This document shows, piece by piece, positions 52,501-61,270 of a stretch of 64,000 nucleotides of DNA. Numbering within the stretch: position 1 is the first letter of the stretch; every line of letters begins with the position of its first letter. The position numbers and the translations under genes were made by a program. This DNA comes from Gloeotrichia echinulata CP02 (lineage in GTDB: Bacteria > Cyanobacteriota > Cyanobacteriia > Cyanobacteriales > Nostocaceae). Where the stretch lies: positions 992,001-1,056,000 of the forward strand of contig CP051187.1 in NCBI GenBank assembly GCA_038087035.1. Reading direction: 5' to 3'. The notes under the pieces were generated by a model. It searched no databases. It was not told the origin of the DNA and saw only the letters and a program-made list of their open reading frames with translations.

Positions 52501-53565
52501 TAAGTCAACTTCGATGAGGCGTTTGGGGTATTGTGTCGTTTGTGACATTGGTTGTGGTTGCGCTGGCGTGGTAGTTTGGGCTTTGTCTGTAATATTTTCT
52601 GTTGTCACCAAGTCCAAAACAGGACTTGAGTTATTAGTGTGCTTTTTTACAGAGGATATCCCATTTTCTTGATTTAGGGACTGAAACAAACCCTTAAGAT
52701 TCGGCTTTCCTTCTCCATTTCCCCGTAGAGGACAAGCACCCTTATTCAGGAAATAACGATTACCTTCCGCTGACTGAGGCGGTTGGGCATAATCAACCAC
52801 AAACAACGGTAAATTTAATTGTAGGGTAGTTTCTCCTGCTGCAAACGTACCTCCATCTAATCCAGATTCCACAATAATCATTGCGTCTGATAATCCGCAA
52901 ATGGTGCGGTTACGCTGCATGGCGTTGCGGGCTATCCATTTTGTTCGTGGCGGAAATTCAGAAATAGCAAGGTAATTTTCATTACTTAAATACTCAGAAA
53001 TTTCTCTTTTAACCCTAAAGTTAAAAATCCCTTCGACTAAAACAAAAGTCGTTACACCACCAGCATTTAAAGCCCCACGGTGCGCCGCCAAGTCTGTTCC
53101 ACTGGCGTAGCCGCTAACAATATTAATACCTGATTCTGCGAGGATTCCAGCAGCATTACTTGCTATAGCCAATCCTTTTTCTGATGTTTTTCGAGAACCG
53201 CTAAAACCGACTGCTTTATCTTTAAGAATATCTAAATTACCTTTAGCAAATAAAACAGGAGGTGCAGTTTCTTTGAGAATTTGAATTAGATGATTGGGAT
53301 ATGTTTCTGTTTCTTTAACTAAAACGTGAATATCTCGTTTATGTAATTCTTCTGATAATTGTTCGGCTTGGTCGCTATTAGTTTTTAGTGCTTGAACTAC
53401 TTCATTTTTGAGGCGATAATGATGCACTAACTCATTGACAGATGACGACAAAAAATCTTCTAAGCTACGCTCCTCCTTAGCAAGTACCTTTAATAAACGA
53501 CTGAGAGTACTTGTACCAAGTCCCTGAGTGTGAATAAGTTGGAGGATGGCTGTTTCGTGACTCAT
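49510..53565 (-). CDS. DprA-like domain fused to DUF1156 (COG1743) adenine DNA methyltransferase
   Basis: 1351 residues in two parts. Residues ~1-310 are a DprA/Smf protein: an HhH/SAM-like start (AILQLIHTQGLGTSTLSRLL), the Rossmann GSRKTSEKG (123-131), SGYASGTDLAAHRGAL (151-166), MQRNRTICGLSDAMIIVESG (217-236). After a ~30-residue low-complexity linker, Met340 begins a complete DUF1156 methyltransferase: KRLIEVDLPIKRISAHARREK, HIWWARRPLAACRA, SAM motif DPFAGGGAIP (~495), zinc-ribbon Cys pairs (CEGPGCG, CPCCGYT), and catalytic DPPYYDAVPYS (~905). The start at 53565 lies 7 bases after the phosphoribosyltransferase stop; an ATG at 53619 also exists. DprA homologues act as the antitoxin ShosA beside a PRTase toxin; here that domain is joined to the modification enzyme. 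Confidence 0.87.
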   Translation of the reverse strand: MSHETAILQLIHTQGLGTSTLSRLLKVLAKEERSLEDFLSSSVNELVHHYRLKNEVVQALKTNSDQAEQLSEELHKRDIHVLVKETETYPNHLIQILKETAPPVLFAKGNLDILKDKAVGFSGSRKTSEKGLAIASNAAGILAESGINIVSGYASGTDLAAHRGALNAGGVTTFVLVEGIFNFRVKREISEYLSNENYLAISEFPPRTKWIARNAMQRNRTICGLSDAMIIVESGLDGGTFAAGETTLQLNLPLFVVDYAQPPQSAEGNRYFLNKGACPLRGNGEGKPNLKGLFQSLNQENGISSVKKHTNNSSPVLDLVTTENITDKAQTTTPAQPQPMSQTTQYPKRLIEVDLPIKRISAHARREKSIRHGHISTLHIWWARRPLAACRAIICAALWPDPADPLCPEAFVSTAKMLMLNWAKNHQKKASADSFNRLTTINKNPEFLDNPYELRRTLLDFIADFANWDNSTDADYLETTRNLTQTAHEALGGIPGTKPLVVDPFAGGGAIPLEALRVGADAFASDLNPVAVLLNKVVLEYIPKYGQKLADEVRKWGQWVKEEAEKELAEFYPKDADDATPIAYLWARTITCEGPGCGAEVPLIRSLWLAKKSNRSVALHIIPNPEDKRVDFEIIEKQKGKWVCSNKQEVEIKNPNFDGTVKKGSATCPCCGYTTPVASVRRQLKERQGGAADARLFAVVTTKSGRQGRFFRLPIEQDFEACCKASNELNNRKNSNKSISLVPDELLDLRGIRHTWSMIYGFDRWGNYFTSRQSLALVTLVRLVSEAGEKLSQVNERGFAIAVQTCLALAVSKSTDLNNSICTWRATSQAIDHLFSRQAIPMAWDFAEAVLTHNASGSWESMYNRSADGMESTILGGGEVSSNVEWSSATTHPLPDDAAHALITDPPYYDAVPYSYLSDFFYVWLRRSLEKIHSDIFTEPQVPKDAEIIVDRPHELSNSTKDIAFYEKELTKAFADGSRILHPDGIGTIVFASKTTSSWEAILKAVVDAGWIITGSWPIDTEMETRVAAQGQARLASSVHLVCRPRENPDGTLREEIGDWRDVLQELPQRIHEWMPRLAAEGVVGADAIFACLGPALEIFSRYSSVEKASGEQVTLKEYLEYVWAAVSKEALGMIFSGADATGFEEDARLTAMWFWTLSTGSTDNTNDSSETEADDEDDEETSSKSSKTSGYILEFDAARKIAQGLGAHLENLNRLVEVKGDKARLLPVSERTNYLFGKEEAQAPTKRKKKDVKQLSLFDIAGSNEDEDNDWGEKNVPQLGNTTLDRIHQSMILFAAGRSEALKRFLVEEGAGTDQRFWRLAQALSALYPNGTDEKRWVDGVLARKKGLGF

Positions 53566-53572
53566 TGGTAGT

Positions 53573-54400
53573 TTACGGAAGCATATCTTCTGATAAATCT
53601 TGCGCTGTTTTTGTAGCAACTAGCCCCAAAATATACTTATCACCAGTCTGTTTTAATACCCTACCGACTTCGTTAATCGAAAATCCTGTCTGGTAGATAT
53701 CATCAACAAGGATGATAGTTTTACCTTTAAAGGTAGCCGCATCTGCTGCAAAGGCATCTTTAATGTTATCTATCTTTTCCTGAATTGTACGACATTCCTT
53801 CATTTGGCGAGTTGTACGTACTTTTTTCAAAGAAGATGTAGCAATTGTCTGGTTAGTTGATTGAGCAATTATTTCTACTAAATAGGTCGGTAAATCAAAA
53901 GGTTTATTGGGGTTGGATGGTGGAACAGCCGCAAGTAAATCAGCGTTTGCGTAGGTAGGATGTGCTTGAATAAACTCCACCATTAATTGCGCCAGTTCCT
54001 CAGCTTTACCTTGATTCCCAGCATTCCACCCTCTATCGTAGGGTTTAGCATCTCGCACTAGTTGACCAACAGGAGTTCTTTCATATCCTCCAGATGGAGA
54101 AGTTTTGGTGTGGTACGAAAGGGCAAAACTTTCATCCAAGTCGTCATCAATATAAATTGCATCTTGGAGAAAGTTACAGAAATTCTCTATTTCTATTGCA
54201 TTATCTTCGTCAGCACCTTTAATGTAAACACCCCAAGAGAATTCGCCATATCGGTCTTCAAAGGTGCGACTAAAGTATAAAGATGGAAATGCACGGCTGA
54301 GTATGGATTTATAAACAGTTGCACCATCCACCATCAACAGCAAGTCACCACTGTGCGGGTTCCTCTCCAGATTAAAATTCCCAAGTAGGTAACGATCCAT
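53573..54400 (-). CDS. ComF-like phosphoribosyltransferase (ShosT-like)
   Basis: 275 residues. The C-terminal half is a type I PRTase: LLAAVPPSNPNKPFDLP, then the PRPP loop IILVDDIYQTGFSINE near residues 225-240 (DD and TG conserved). The N-terminal ~100 residues (YLLGNFNLERNP, YKSILSRAFPSLYFSRTF) are specific and unrecognised. ATG 54400 is preferred over 54463, which lies inside the helicase gene; it is 19 bases after the helicase stop. Situated directly before the DprA fusion, as ShosT is next to ShosA. In that pair the PRTase is the toxin. By analogy it could deplete or modify PRPP-linked metabolites on infection; its substrate is unknown. Confidence 0.75.
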   Translation of the reverse strand: MDRYLLGNFNLERNPHSGDLLLMVDGATVYKSILSRAFPSLYFSRTFEDRYGEFSWGVYIKGADEDNAIEIENFCNFLQDAIYIDDDLDESFALSYHTKTSPSGGYERTPVGQLVRDAKPYDRGWNAGNQGKAEELAQLMVEFIQAHPTYANADLLAAVPPSNPNKPFDLPTYLVEIIAQSTNQTIATSSLKKVRTTRQMKECRTIQEKIDNIKDAFAADAATFKGKTIILVDDIYQTGFSINEVGRVLKQTGDKYILGLVATKTAQDLSEDMLP

Positions 54401-54419
54401 TCGATTATTGTTCGTTTTT

Positions 54420-57400
54420 CTAAGCCTTGAGTATTTTATCTGCCCCGACGTGATAATGCTCAATTTTTATCAATGGTTCCCATCCTAATCTTACCGGGTC
54501 ATTAATAGGATGAACATTTGGCGATGAAGCACAGTTAAACACTACATAAAGCCAGTAATCCTGCTTTAACCTTTCAGCAGTCTTATATTCATTGCTTGTC
54601 AGCGCCACCTCACCAACGCTGGCGCGTCCCTTAACCTCAATAAACCTCACTGCGATCGCTGTTTGTGGATCTTCGGGGTGGGGTTGGCGCGAAATGAGGT
54701 CAAAACCGCGATTTTCCTTCTCCACACTCACCACCTTCCATCCCCTAGCTTCTTCGTGGGCGATTACCGTCTCAACTGCAATCCGCTCAATTTCTTCATT
54801 ACCAACCATCGACGCGATCGCAGGGGTGGTACGTTCTGGGTGCGGTAATACCCAAGCACGTCCGTGATGGCGAATATCTGTGATGGTACAGCTACCTTCC
54901 TGCTGTAATTCCTCCCGTCGCTGTTCCAAGCGTGCATTTAATTCAAACAAGCGGTCTTCTGACTGCTTAATGCGTCCGTCCAACCCCGCTTCCTTAGAAC
55001 CTGATTCCTTCTGCTCAATCAACTCAGCAAACTGACACTGCACTTTGTCAATAATTGTGTTGAGGCTAATTTCCATGTGCTGGGAAATCGTCTCTACTTC
55101 CTTTTGACGCTGAGTGCGAATCTCGCCCAAAAAGCGATTTAATTCCTGTTCAATTAAGGTTTGCTCAACTTGGTCACGGCTAGGCAAAGCAGTATCATCA
55201 GGTAAGCTGGCAATTAATGATTCACTCCCAGACGCAACCACCAAATCTAAAAACAGCGTCGGTTGGCGCACTGTCATCGTCCCATCCAAATCAGTCTGCA
55301 CCACATACAAGCGCTCATGTAGCTTGTTCCCACGCCCATCAGAAATTCCCGCGCTGAACACATCCAATCTCCCAGGCTGTTGGCGATACAAATCATAAAA
55401 TACCGCACCTCGCCGCAAGTCTTCCTGAACCCGCGCTAAAACATCATCCCGCACACACTCAAATAGTGGGTGTCCTGGTGTCACCCATTCCAATGTTGGG
55501 TCATTTGTCAAGATGTTTTTATCAAACGTAATCTTTTTATATTCATGTCCCAATTTGCCAAAACGAGATTCTAGGCGATCGCCTATTGTCCACAATGTCC
55601 GGGGAATTCGCCCAATGCGGTAAACTTTTTGTCCTTTAGCATTTTCTTTAGGATGAACCGCCGCAATGGGAGCCGCTTGAATAAAAAAGTCTTCAATTAC
55701 TTCTGGTACTAAACGCCGTTCTTTGGCTTCCGCAGCTTTACCTACAATTGGTGCTAAATTTAATTCTCGCTTTGCTAATCCTTCCAAAGCCGAATCGCTA
55801 ATCCGCCGAAAGCGTTCAGTGTCCACCTGCTCAACAATGCGGTTTTTAATGACATCTTCTGTCAAGTTATGGGCGTACATATCCCGGATCATCCGCTCTA
55901 ATTGGTTAGCAGGGAAAATATCACCTAGTACGTTAAAAACTTTACCAGTTCTCTCTGGGTCAAGGTCTACCTCAATTGCCCGAATTCTCTCAAATAACTT
56001 ACCTAATACTCTGCCTTCACGAGTATTAGTAGATACAAAATTAAAAATGAGACAATCTCTATCTTGTCCATAGCGGTGAATACGTCCCATTCGCTGTTCC
56101 AGGCGGACAGGATTCCAAGGGATGTCATAATTAATCATGAACCAACAAAATTGCAGATTTATCCCTTCCCCTGCGGCTTCTGTAGCTACTAAAATTTGAC
56201 AATCTTCCCGAAATTCGCGCTCTGAGTAAATTCTAGTATTTGGAGTATCGCGATCGCCAATTTTCATTCCGCCGTGAATTTGTGTTACAGACAATCCCCA
56301 GTCCCGTAATTTACCCACCAAATAATCTAAAGTATCTTTATGCTCAGTAAAAATGAGCAACCGCATATTTTTATCTTGAAATAGTCCTTTTTGGGTAATA
56401 ACTTCCTTCAGTTTCACCAACTTAGATTCAATTTCGCGTTGTTCTAAAGTTTTAGCTTGGGTAATTAATTTATTTAATTGCAATATTTCTTGTTTAAGTT
56501 TTATAGGGTCAATTGAAGCCACAACTCCTTCTAAATCTCCGAGAATTTTTTGCTGTTCCGCCTCAGTCAAATCCTCAAAATCTTCAGGAATTTTCTTATT
56601 AATCTGCTCTTGGCGATAAGCTTCAGGGTCTTCTAAAATTCTTTGACGTTTGTCCCGCATTCGCTCTAAACTGCGCCGCACCGCATAAACGCTGGAAGCA
56701 AAACGACGTTGCAACATAGCCATCGTAAAACCCAAAGCTCTACCACGGGCTGAATCATCAGTAGAAGCTTTGATAGACTGGTCATCAACATAATTTGTTA
56801 AGTCGTCATAAAAGTACAACTCATCTGCATCAATTTGAAAATCAATAGTTTCCACTTTGCGGTCTGTGAAAAGTTTTTTTACCTTACCTGTTTCCGCTTC
56901 AGGGAATGTGACGAGAGCTTCTTTGGTGCGACGCAAATAAAATGGAGCGCTGTTGCGCTGCATTGCTTCTTCTAAACTTTTGACATCCCCATATACATCA
57001 CGGTCTAAAAGTTCTAGGAATAAACAGAAGTTTTTTGGGTCGCCTTTATGGGGCGTTGCTGTCATTAATAAATAGTGGTCGGTGAGTTCGGAAAGTTTTT
57101 CTCCCAACTTATATGCCAAAGTTTTATCATCGGAACTGTAGGCGCTCATCTTGTGTGCTTCGTCCACAATGATTAAATCCCAGTTACTTCTTGATAAACT
57201 ATCTTTGGCGTCTTCAATGCGGGAAACCCAAGACACCGAGGTAACAACCTGATTTTTTTCTTTCCAGGGGTTAGAACCATAATTAGCCCGCAGCACATCG
57301 CCACGAACCACCTCAAACTCTTCCCGAAATTTATCTTTGAGTTCTCGCTGCCATTGAAATGTTAGGTTGGCAGGGGTGATAATTAGCGTCCGTTTAGCTA

Positions 57401-57842
57401 ATCCCCTGACTTTGAGTTCTTTCAGCAGCAGTCCCGCCATAATAGTTTTACCTGCACCGGGGTCATCTGCAAGTAAAAATCGGATGCGCGGCTGTTTGAG
57501 AAAATAGTTGTAAACTGCTTCTAGTTGATGGGGGAGGGGGTCAACACGAGCAATAGCAAGGGCAAAAAAAGGGTCGTACTCGTAAGCTAGACCCAAGCGC
57601 AAAGCTTCGACACCTAAGCGAAAATGCAACGAGTCACCATCAAAAGGTTCTTTATCTGGAGTTGCTTGCAGTTGTGCTATCTGAGCAGCGTTGAGAATTA
57701 GTTGGTGAACTTGATTGGTGTTGAGTCCTTTACCAATGAGTTTGACTGATGCGCCCATTGGAGTGACTGTCAATACTTCTATGGGTTCGCTAACAATAGA
57801 GCCTGTAACGATTACATTGGGCTTTAGTTGGTCGATTTGCAT
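54420..57842 (-). CDS. SNF2-type helicase with C-terminal DUF3883 domain
   Basis: 1140 residues. Helicase core: Walker A ADDPGAGKT (125-133), VDEAH near 225-229, LMTATPH, helicase C with ILVATEAAGEGINLQ and RMGRIHRYGQDRD near 590. A long coiled-coil region (~930-1010, QMEISLNTIIDKVQ...LNARLEQRREELQQEG) precedes DUF3883 at ~1025-1110, with NRGFDLISRQ and FIEVKGRA. The Asp and E-x-K pattern fits a PD-(D/E)XK-like nuclease fold. First gene of the putative defence operon, divergent from nothing and 101 bases from the clpB stop. Resembles DrmD-like and other restriction-associated helicases. Confidence 0.9.
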   Translation of the reverse strand: MQIDQLKPNVIVTGSIVSEPIEVLTVTPMGASVKLIGKGLNTNQVHQLILNAAQIAQLQATPDKEPFDGDSLHFRLGVEALRLGLAYEYDPFFALAIARVDPLPHQLEAVYNYFLKQPRIRFLLADDPGAGKTIMAGLLLKELKVRGLAKRTLIITPANLTFQWQRELKDKFREEFEVVRGDVLRANYGSNPWKEKNQVVTSVSWVSRIEDAKDSLSRSNWDLIIVDEAHKMSAYSSDDKTLAYKLGEKLSELTDHYLLMTATPHKGDPKNFCLFLELLDRDVYGDVKSLEEAMQRNSAPFYLRRTKEALVTFPEAETGKVKKLFTDRKVETIDFQIDADELYFYDDLTNYVDDQSIKASTDDSARGRALGFTMAMLQRRFASSVYAVRRSLERMRDKRQRILEDPEAYRQEQINKKIPEDFEDLTEAEQQKILGDLEGVVASIDPIKLKQEILQLNKLITQAKTLEQREIESKLVKLKEVITQKGLFQDKNMRLLIFTEHKDTLDYLVGKLRDWGLSVTQIHGGMKIGDRDTPNTRIYSEREFREDCQILVATEAAGEGINLQFCWFMINYDIPWNPVRLEQRMGRIHRYGQDRDCLIFNFVSTNTREGRVLGKLFERIRAIEVDLDPERTGKVFNVLGDIFPANQLERMIRDMYAHNLTEDVIKNRIVEQVDTERFRRISDSALEGLAKRELNLAPIVGKAAEAKERRLVPEVIEDFFIQAAPIAAVHPKENAKGQKVYRIGRIPRTLWTIGDRLESRFGKLGHEYKKITFDKNILTNDPTLEWVTPGHPLFECVRDDVLARVQEDLRRGAVFYDLYRQQPGRLDVFSAGISDGRGNKLHERLYVVQTDLDGTMTVRQPTLFLDLVVASGSESLIASLPDDTALPSRDQVEQTLIEQELNRFLGEIRTQRQKEVETISQHMEISLNTIIDKVQCQFAELIEQKESGSKEAGLDGRIKQSEDRLFELNARLEQRREELQQEGSCTITDIRHHGRAWVLPHPERTTPAIASMVGNEEIERIAVETVIAHEEARGWKVVSVEKENRGFDLISRQPHPEDPQTAIAVRFIEVKGRASVGEVALTSNEYKTAERLKQDYWLYVVFNCASSPNVHPINDPVRLGWEPLIKIEHYHVGADKILKA

Positions 57843-57943
57843 GATTTGCGCTTGCCCTAGATACTGATAGCAATGAGAAAATTGACTCTTGAACGGACTG
57901 CTTCCGCAATCTCGGACTGTTCTGCTACTAGGAAGGTTATACC
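57843..57943 (-). promoter_or_regulatory. Likely promoter region of the defence operon
   Basis: The 101 bases between the clpB stop and the helicase start are the only intergenic room upstream of the helicase-PRTase-methyltransferase genes. No distinct operator palindrome was recognised; the defence genes may also be read through from clpB. Confidence 0.3.
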
Positions 57944-60562
57944 TTATCCGGTAAACACCTCAACAGGTAACCGACTGAAAGAAAGCCGCTCATTTTCCAC
58001 ATCAACAAATATACTGTCGCCGTCGTTGAATTCTCCGCGTAGGATGGCTTTGGCGATTTGGGTTTCTAACTCCCGCTGTATCGCCCGCTTTAATGGACGC
58101 GCTCCAAATACTGGGTCGTATCCTACTTCTGCCAAAAAGTCAAGTGATGCATCGGCAAGGCGTAGGGACATTTTGCGATCGCCTAATCTTTGCCTGAGTC
58201 TATCAACTTGCAACAAGACAATCTTTCGCAGTTCCTGTTTTTGTAAGGCGTGGAAGATGATGAGTTCGTCGATGCGGTTGAGGAATTCTGGGCGGAAACT
58301 ATTTCGCATCGCTTCCATGACACGCCGGCGCATTTCGTCGTAGCGAGCATCATCGCCGGCGACATCGAGAATGTATTGGGAACCGATGTTGCTGGTCATG
58401 ATGATGATGCTGTTCTTAAAGTCTACGGTATGACCTTGGGCATCAGTCACGCGACCATCATCGAGAATTTGCAGGAAAATATTAAAAACATCGGGATGGG
58501 CTTTTTCGATTTCGTCGAAGAGAATGACTGCGTAAGGACGACGCCGAATCGCTTCTGTAAGTTGTCCCCCTTCTTCGTAACCGACGTATCCGGGAGGCGC
58601 ACCAATTAAGCGGGAAACGGCGTGTTTCTCCATGTATTCGGACATGTCAATTCGTACCAAGGCGTCTTCGCTGTCGAACATATACGCCGCCAAGGCTTTA
58701 GCGAGTTCGGTTTTACCCACCCCGGTCGGTCCGAGGAAAACAAAGCTAGCGATGGGACGGTTGGGGTCAGCCAGTCCGGCGCGAGAACGTTGAATTGCAT
58801 CAGCGACTGCGGTCACGGCTTCGGTTTGTCCGATGACGCGGTGGTGGAGTTCGTCTTCTAAATGTAGGAGTTTCTCTTTTTCAGATTCGACTAATTTACT
58901 AATGGGAATTCCTGTCCATTTAGAAATAATTTCGGCAATATCGGCTTCTGTGACTTCTTCGCGCAATAAGGATTTTCCTGTTCTTTGTGCATTTGCTAAT
59001 TCACTTTCGACTGCTTCTAATTGGCGATGCAAACTGGTTAATTTACCATATTTCAATTCTGCAGCGCGGTTGAGGTCGTAGTCGCGTTCAGCTTGCTGAA
59101 TCTCTAAATTCACGCGGTCGATTTCTTCTTTGACCGACTGGATTTTATTGATGATATCTTTTTCTGATTGCCATTGAGAATTGAGGGTTCTTTGTTCTTC
59201 TTTAAGATCCGCCAGTTCTTTTTCAATTTTTTCGAGACGTTCACGGGAAGCTGGATCGCTTTCTTTTTGCAAAGACAGCTTTTCCATTTCTAATTGTAAA
59301 ATCTTGCGGTCGATTTCATCCAATTCTTCTGGTTTGGAGGTAATCTCCATTTTCAGTCTAGCTGCGGCTTCGTCTACTAAGTCGATAGCTTTGTCTGGTA
59401 AGAAGCGATCGCTAATATAGCGATTAGATAATGTCGCCGCAGCCACTAAAGAACTATCGGAAATTTTCACACCGTGGTGGACTTCATACCGTTCTTTCAA
59501 TCCGCGTAAAATCGAAATTGTATCTTCAACACTTGGCTGATCGACATAAACCTGCTGGAAACGTCTTTCTAAAGCTGCATCTTTCTCTATATATTTACGA
59601 TATTCGTCTAAAGTAGTCGCGCCAATACACCGCAACTCACCCCGCGCCAACATGGGTTTTAATAAATTCCCTGCATCCATCGCCCCTTGAGTTGCACCAG
59701 CACCAACAACGGTGTGAATTTCATCGATAAATAATACAATATTGCCGCGAGATTCGGTAACTTCTTTTAATACTGCTTTGAGACGTTCTTCAAATTCACC
59801 CCGGAATTTTGCTCCCGCAATCAAAGCGCCCATATCTAAAGATATCAGCTTGCGGTCTTTGAGGGATTGGGGAACATCACCGGCGACAATCCGCTGGGCT
59901 AATCCTTCAGCTATAGCAGTTTTACCAACACCCGGTTCCCCAATTAATACGGGATTATTCTTGGTGCGACGGGAGAGAATTTGGATAGTCCGACGAATCT
60001 CATCATCACGCCCAATTACCGGATCAAGTTGACCTTTACGCGCTGCTTCTGTTAAGTCACGCCCATATTTTTCCAGTGAATCATATTTTCCTTCTGGACT
60101 TTGGTCAGTCACTTTCTGGCTCCCACGAATTTGTTTAATAATATTTTTGAGCTTACCTTCATCTAAACCAAATTCTTGGAGTAAACTTTTGCCAAAACGG
60201 TCATCTTTGGCGTAAGCCAATAATAAATGTTCAATTGAGATGTATTCGTCTTCAAACTCTTTGCGATACCCATCCGCCCGATCTAAAAGTGTATCTAAAC
60301 TCCGTCCCAAGTATACAGAACTGCTGCTACCAGAGACTTTCGGCTGACGTTGCAGAAATTGTTCAGTGCGATCGCGGATTTTTTGGAGATTTACAGCCGC
60401 TTTAGTTAAAATACCACTGGCTAGACCTTCCTGTTCCAGCAGCGCCTTCATCAGGTGTTCGCTTTCTATCTGCTGTTGCTGATATTGTTTAACAATATCC
60501 GGGGTATGGGCGATCGCTTCCCAGGCTTTTTCTGTAAATTGGTTAGGGTTAGTGGGTTGCAT
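57944..60562 (-). CDS. clpB: Disaggregase chaperone ClpB
   Basis: 872 residues, the Hsp100 hexamer that rescues aggregated proteins with DnaK. Seen: Clp_N repeats (1-150), Walker A1 GEPGVGKTAIAEG, the long coiled-coil M-domain (~410-540, DEIDRKILQLEMEKLSLQK), ISKWTGIPISKL, Walker A2 GPTGVGKTELAKA, and the C-terminal D2 small domain (RPEFLNRIDELIIF, GARPLKRAIQREL). ATG 60562 is used because MQPTNPNQFTEKAWEAI matches ClpB N-termini; the frame is open upstream. No CIRCE operator was seen in the 5' gap. Confidence 0.95.
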   Translation of the reverse strand: MQPTNPNQFTEKAWEAIAHTPDIVKQYQQQQIESEHLMKALLEQEGLASGILTKAAVNLQKIRDRTEQFLQRQPKVSGSSSSVYLGRSLDTLLDRADGYRKEFEDEYISIEHLLLAYAKDDRFGKSLLQEFGLDEGKLKNIIKQIRGSQKVTDQSPEGKYDSLEKYGRDLTEAARKGQLDPVIGRDDEIRRTIQILSRRTKNNPVLIGEPGVGKTAIAEGLAQRIVAGDVPQSLKDRKLISLDMGALIAGAKFRGEFEERLKAVLKEVTESRGNIVLFIDEIHTVVGAGATQGAMDAGNLLKPMLARGELRCIGATTLDEYRKYIEKDAALERRFQQVYVDQPSVEDTISILRGLKERYEVHHGVKISDSSLVAAATLSNRYISDRFLPDKAIDLVDEAAARLKMEITSKPEELDEIDRKILQLEMEKLSLQKESDPASRERLEKIEKELADLKEEQRTLNSQWQSEKDIINKIQSVKEEIDRVNLEIQQAERDYDLNRAAELKYGKLTSLHRQLEAVESELANAQRTGKSLLREEVTEADIAEIISKWTGIPISKLVESEKEKLLHLEDELHHRVIGQTEAVTAVADAIQRSRAGLADPNRPIASFVFLGPTGVGKTELAKALAAYMFDSEDALVRIDMSEYMEKHAVSRLIGAPPGYVGYEEGGQLTEAIRRRPYAVILFDEIEKAHPDVFNIFLQILDDGRVTDAQGHTVDFKNSIIIMTSNIGSQYILDVAGDDARYDEMRRRVMEAMRNSFRPEFLNRIDELIIFHALQKQELRKIVLLQVDRLRQRLGDRKMSLRLADASLDFLAEVGYDPVFGARPLKRAIQRELETQIAKAILRGEFNDGDSIFVDVENERLSFSRLPVEVFTG

Positions 60563-60923
60563 AGGCTTTTTGAGGTACCACTCCAGACAGAGACAGAAGA
60601 ACACTCGCGTTTGGCGATTTCCTCTACGACTGAGAAGTGTTCGCCGCACACCGAATTAATTTTGTTCTATAAAGTCATTGTAAGAAAAGCCGCGCAAATA
60701 ACTGGATCGGTCTTCACGTCTTTTTCATGTAGTAGTATTACCTGCTGCGAACTCAATTTCATGCCAACTTGCCAATTTTCAGCCAAAGCTAAAAATCGCC
60801 GTTGCTGCCAATATAATAGAAATTTGTCTCACGCTCCAGACCCAGAGTTAACTTTTCCCGTCATCTGGAAAAACCAACGCGAAACCTAACCCCACTCCCT
60901 ACAAGGATACCGAGTCGTGAATA

Positions 60924-61034
60924 GGGGTAACACCGTTCCACTTTAAGTATGATACAAATACGTTGGTAGGGGCACGGCATTGCCGTGCCTGGTTTCTATA
61001 TGTATCAGAGTTTTGGTGAAATGGTATAACACCC
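60924..61034. repeat. Foldback repeat upstream of clpB
   Basis: ~111 bp: GGGGTAACACC and GGTATAACACCC ends with inner GATACAAATACG / TATGTATCAG arms and a central GGGGCACGGCATTGCCGTGCC palindrome. It occupies part of the ~700-base gap between clpB and the next gene. The rest of that gap (60563-61270) has no supported gene. Confidence 0.7.
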
Positions 61035-61270
61035 ATTTGATCGGCTATGTGAGAACAATTGTGAGTAGGAGATCTAGGCCTTGCGCCCCGGAAGATCATC
61101 GAACTCCTATCTCTCATCCCCTAGTTTCACAGCATCTCTGCGGAGGATTGTCACACTCGCAGGCTTTGAAAGTATTTACGATAACGATACTATGTGAACT
61201 GAGTTGATAAATTTTTAATTATAATCACGATTTAGTTACCAATAAATTTATATAAATAGGTGTATATCAG

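Noticed and set aside
54401..54463. Longer start for the phosphoribosyltransferase
   Set aside because: Lies within the helicase coding end and reads low-complexity residues; ATG 54400, 19 bases after the helicase stop, is more plausible.
60650..61270. CIRCE/HrcA operator upstream of clpB
   Set aside because: No TTAGCACTC-N9-GAGTGCTAA sequence found; only a foldback repeat is there.
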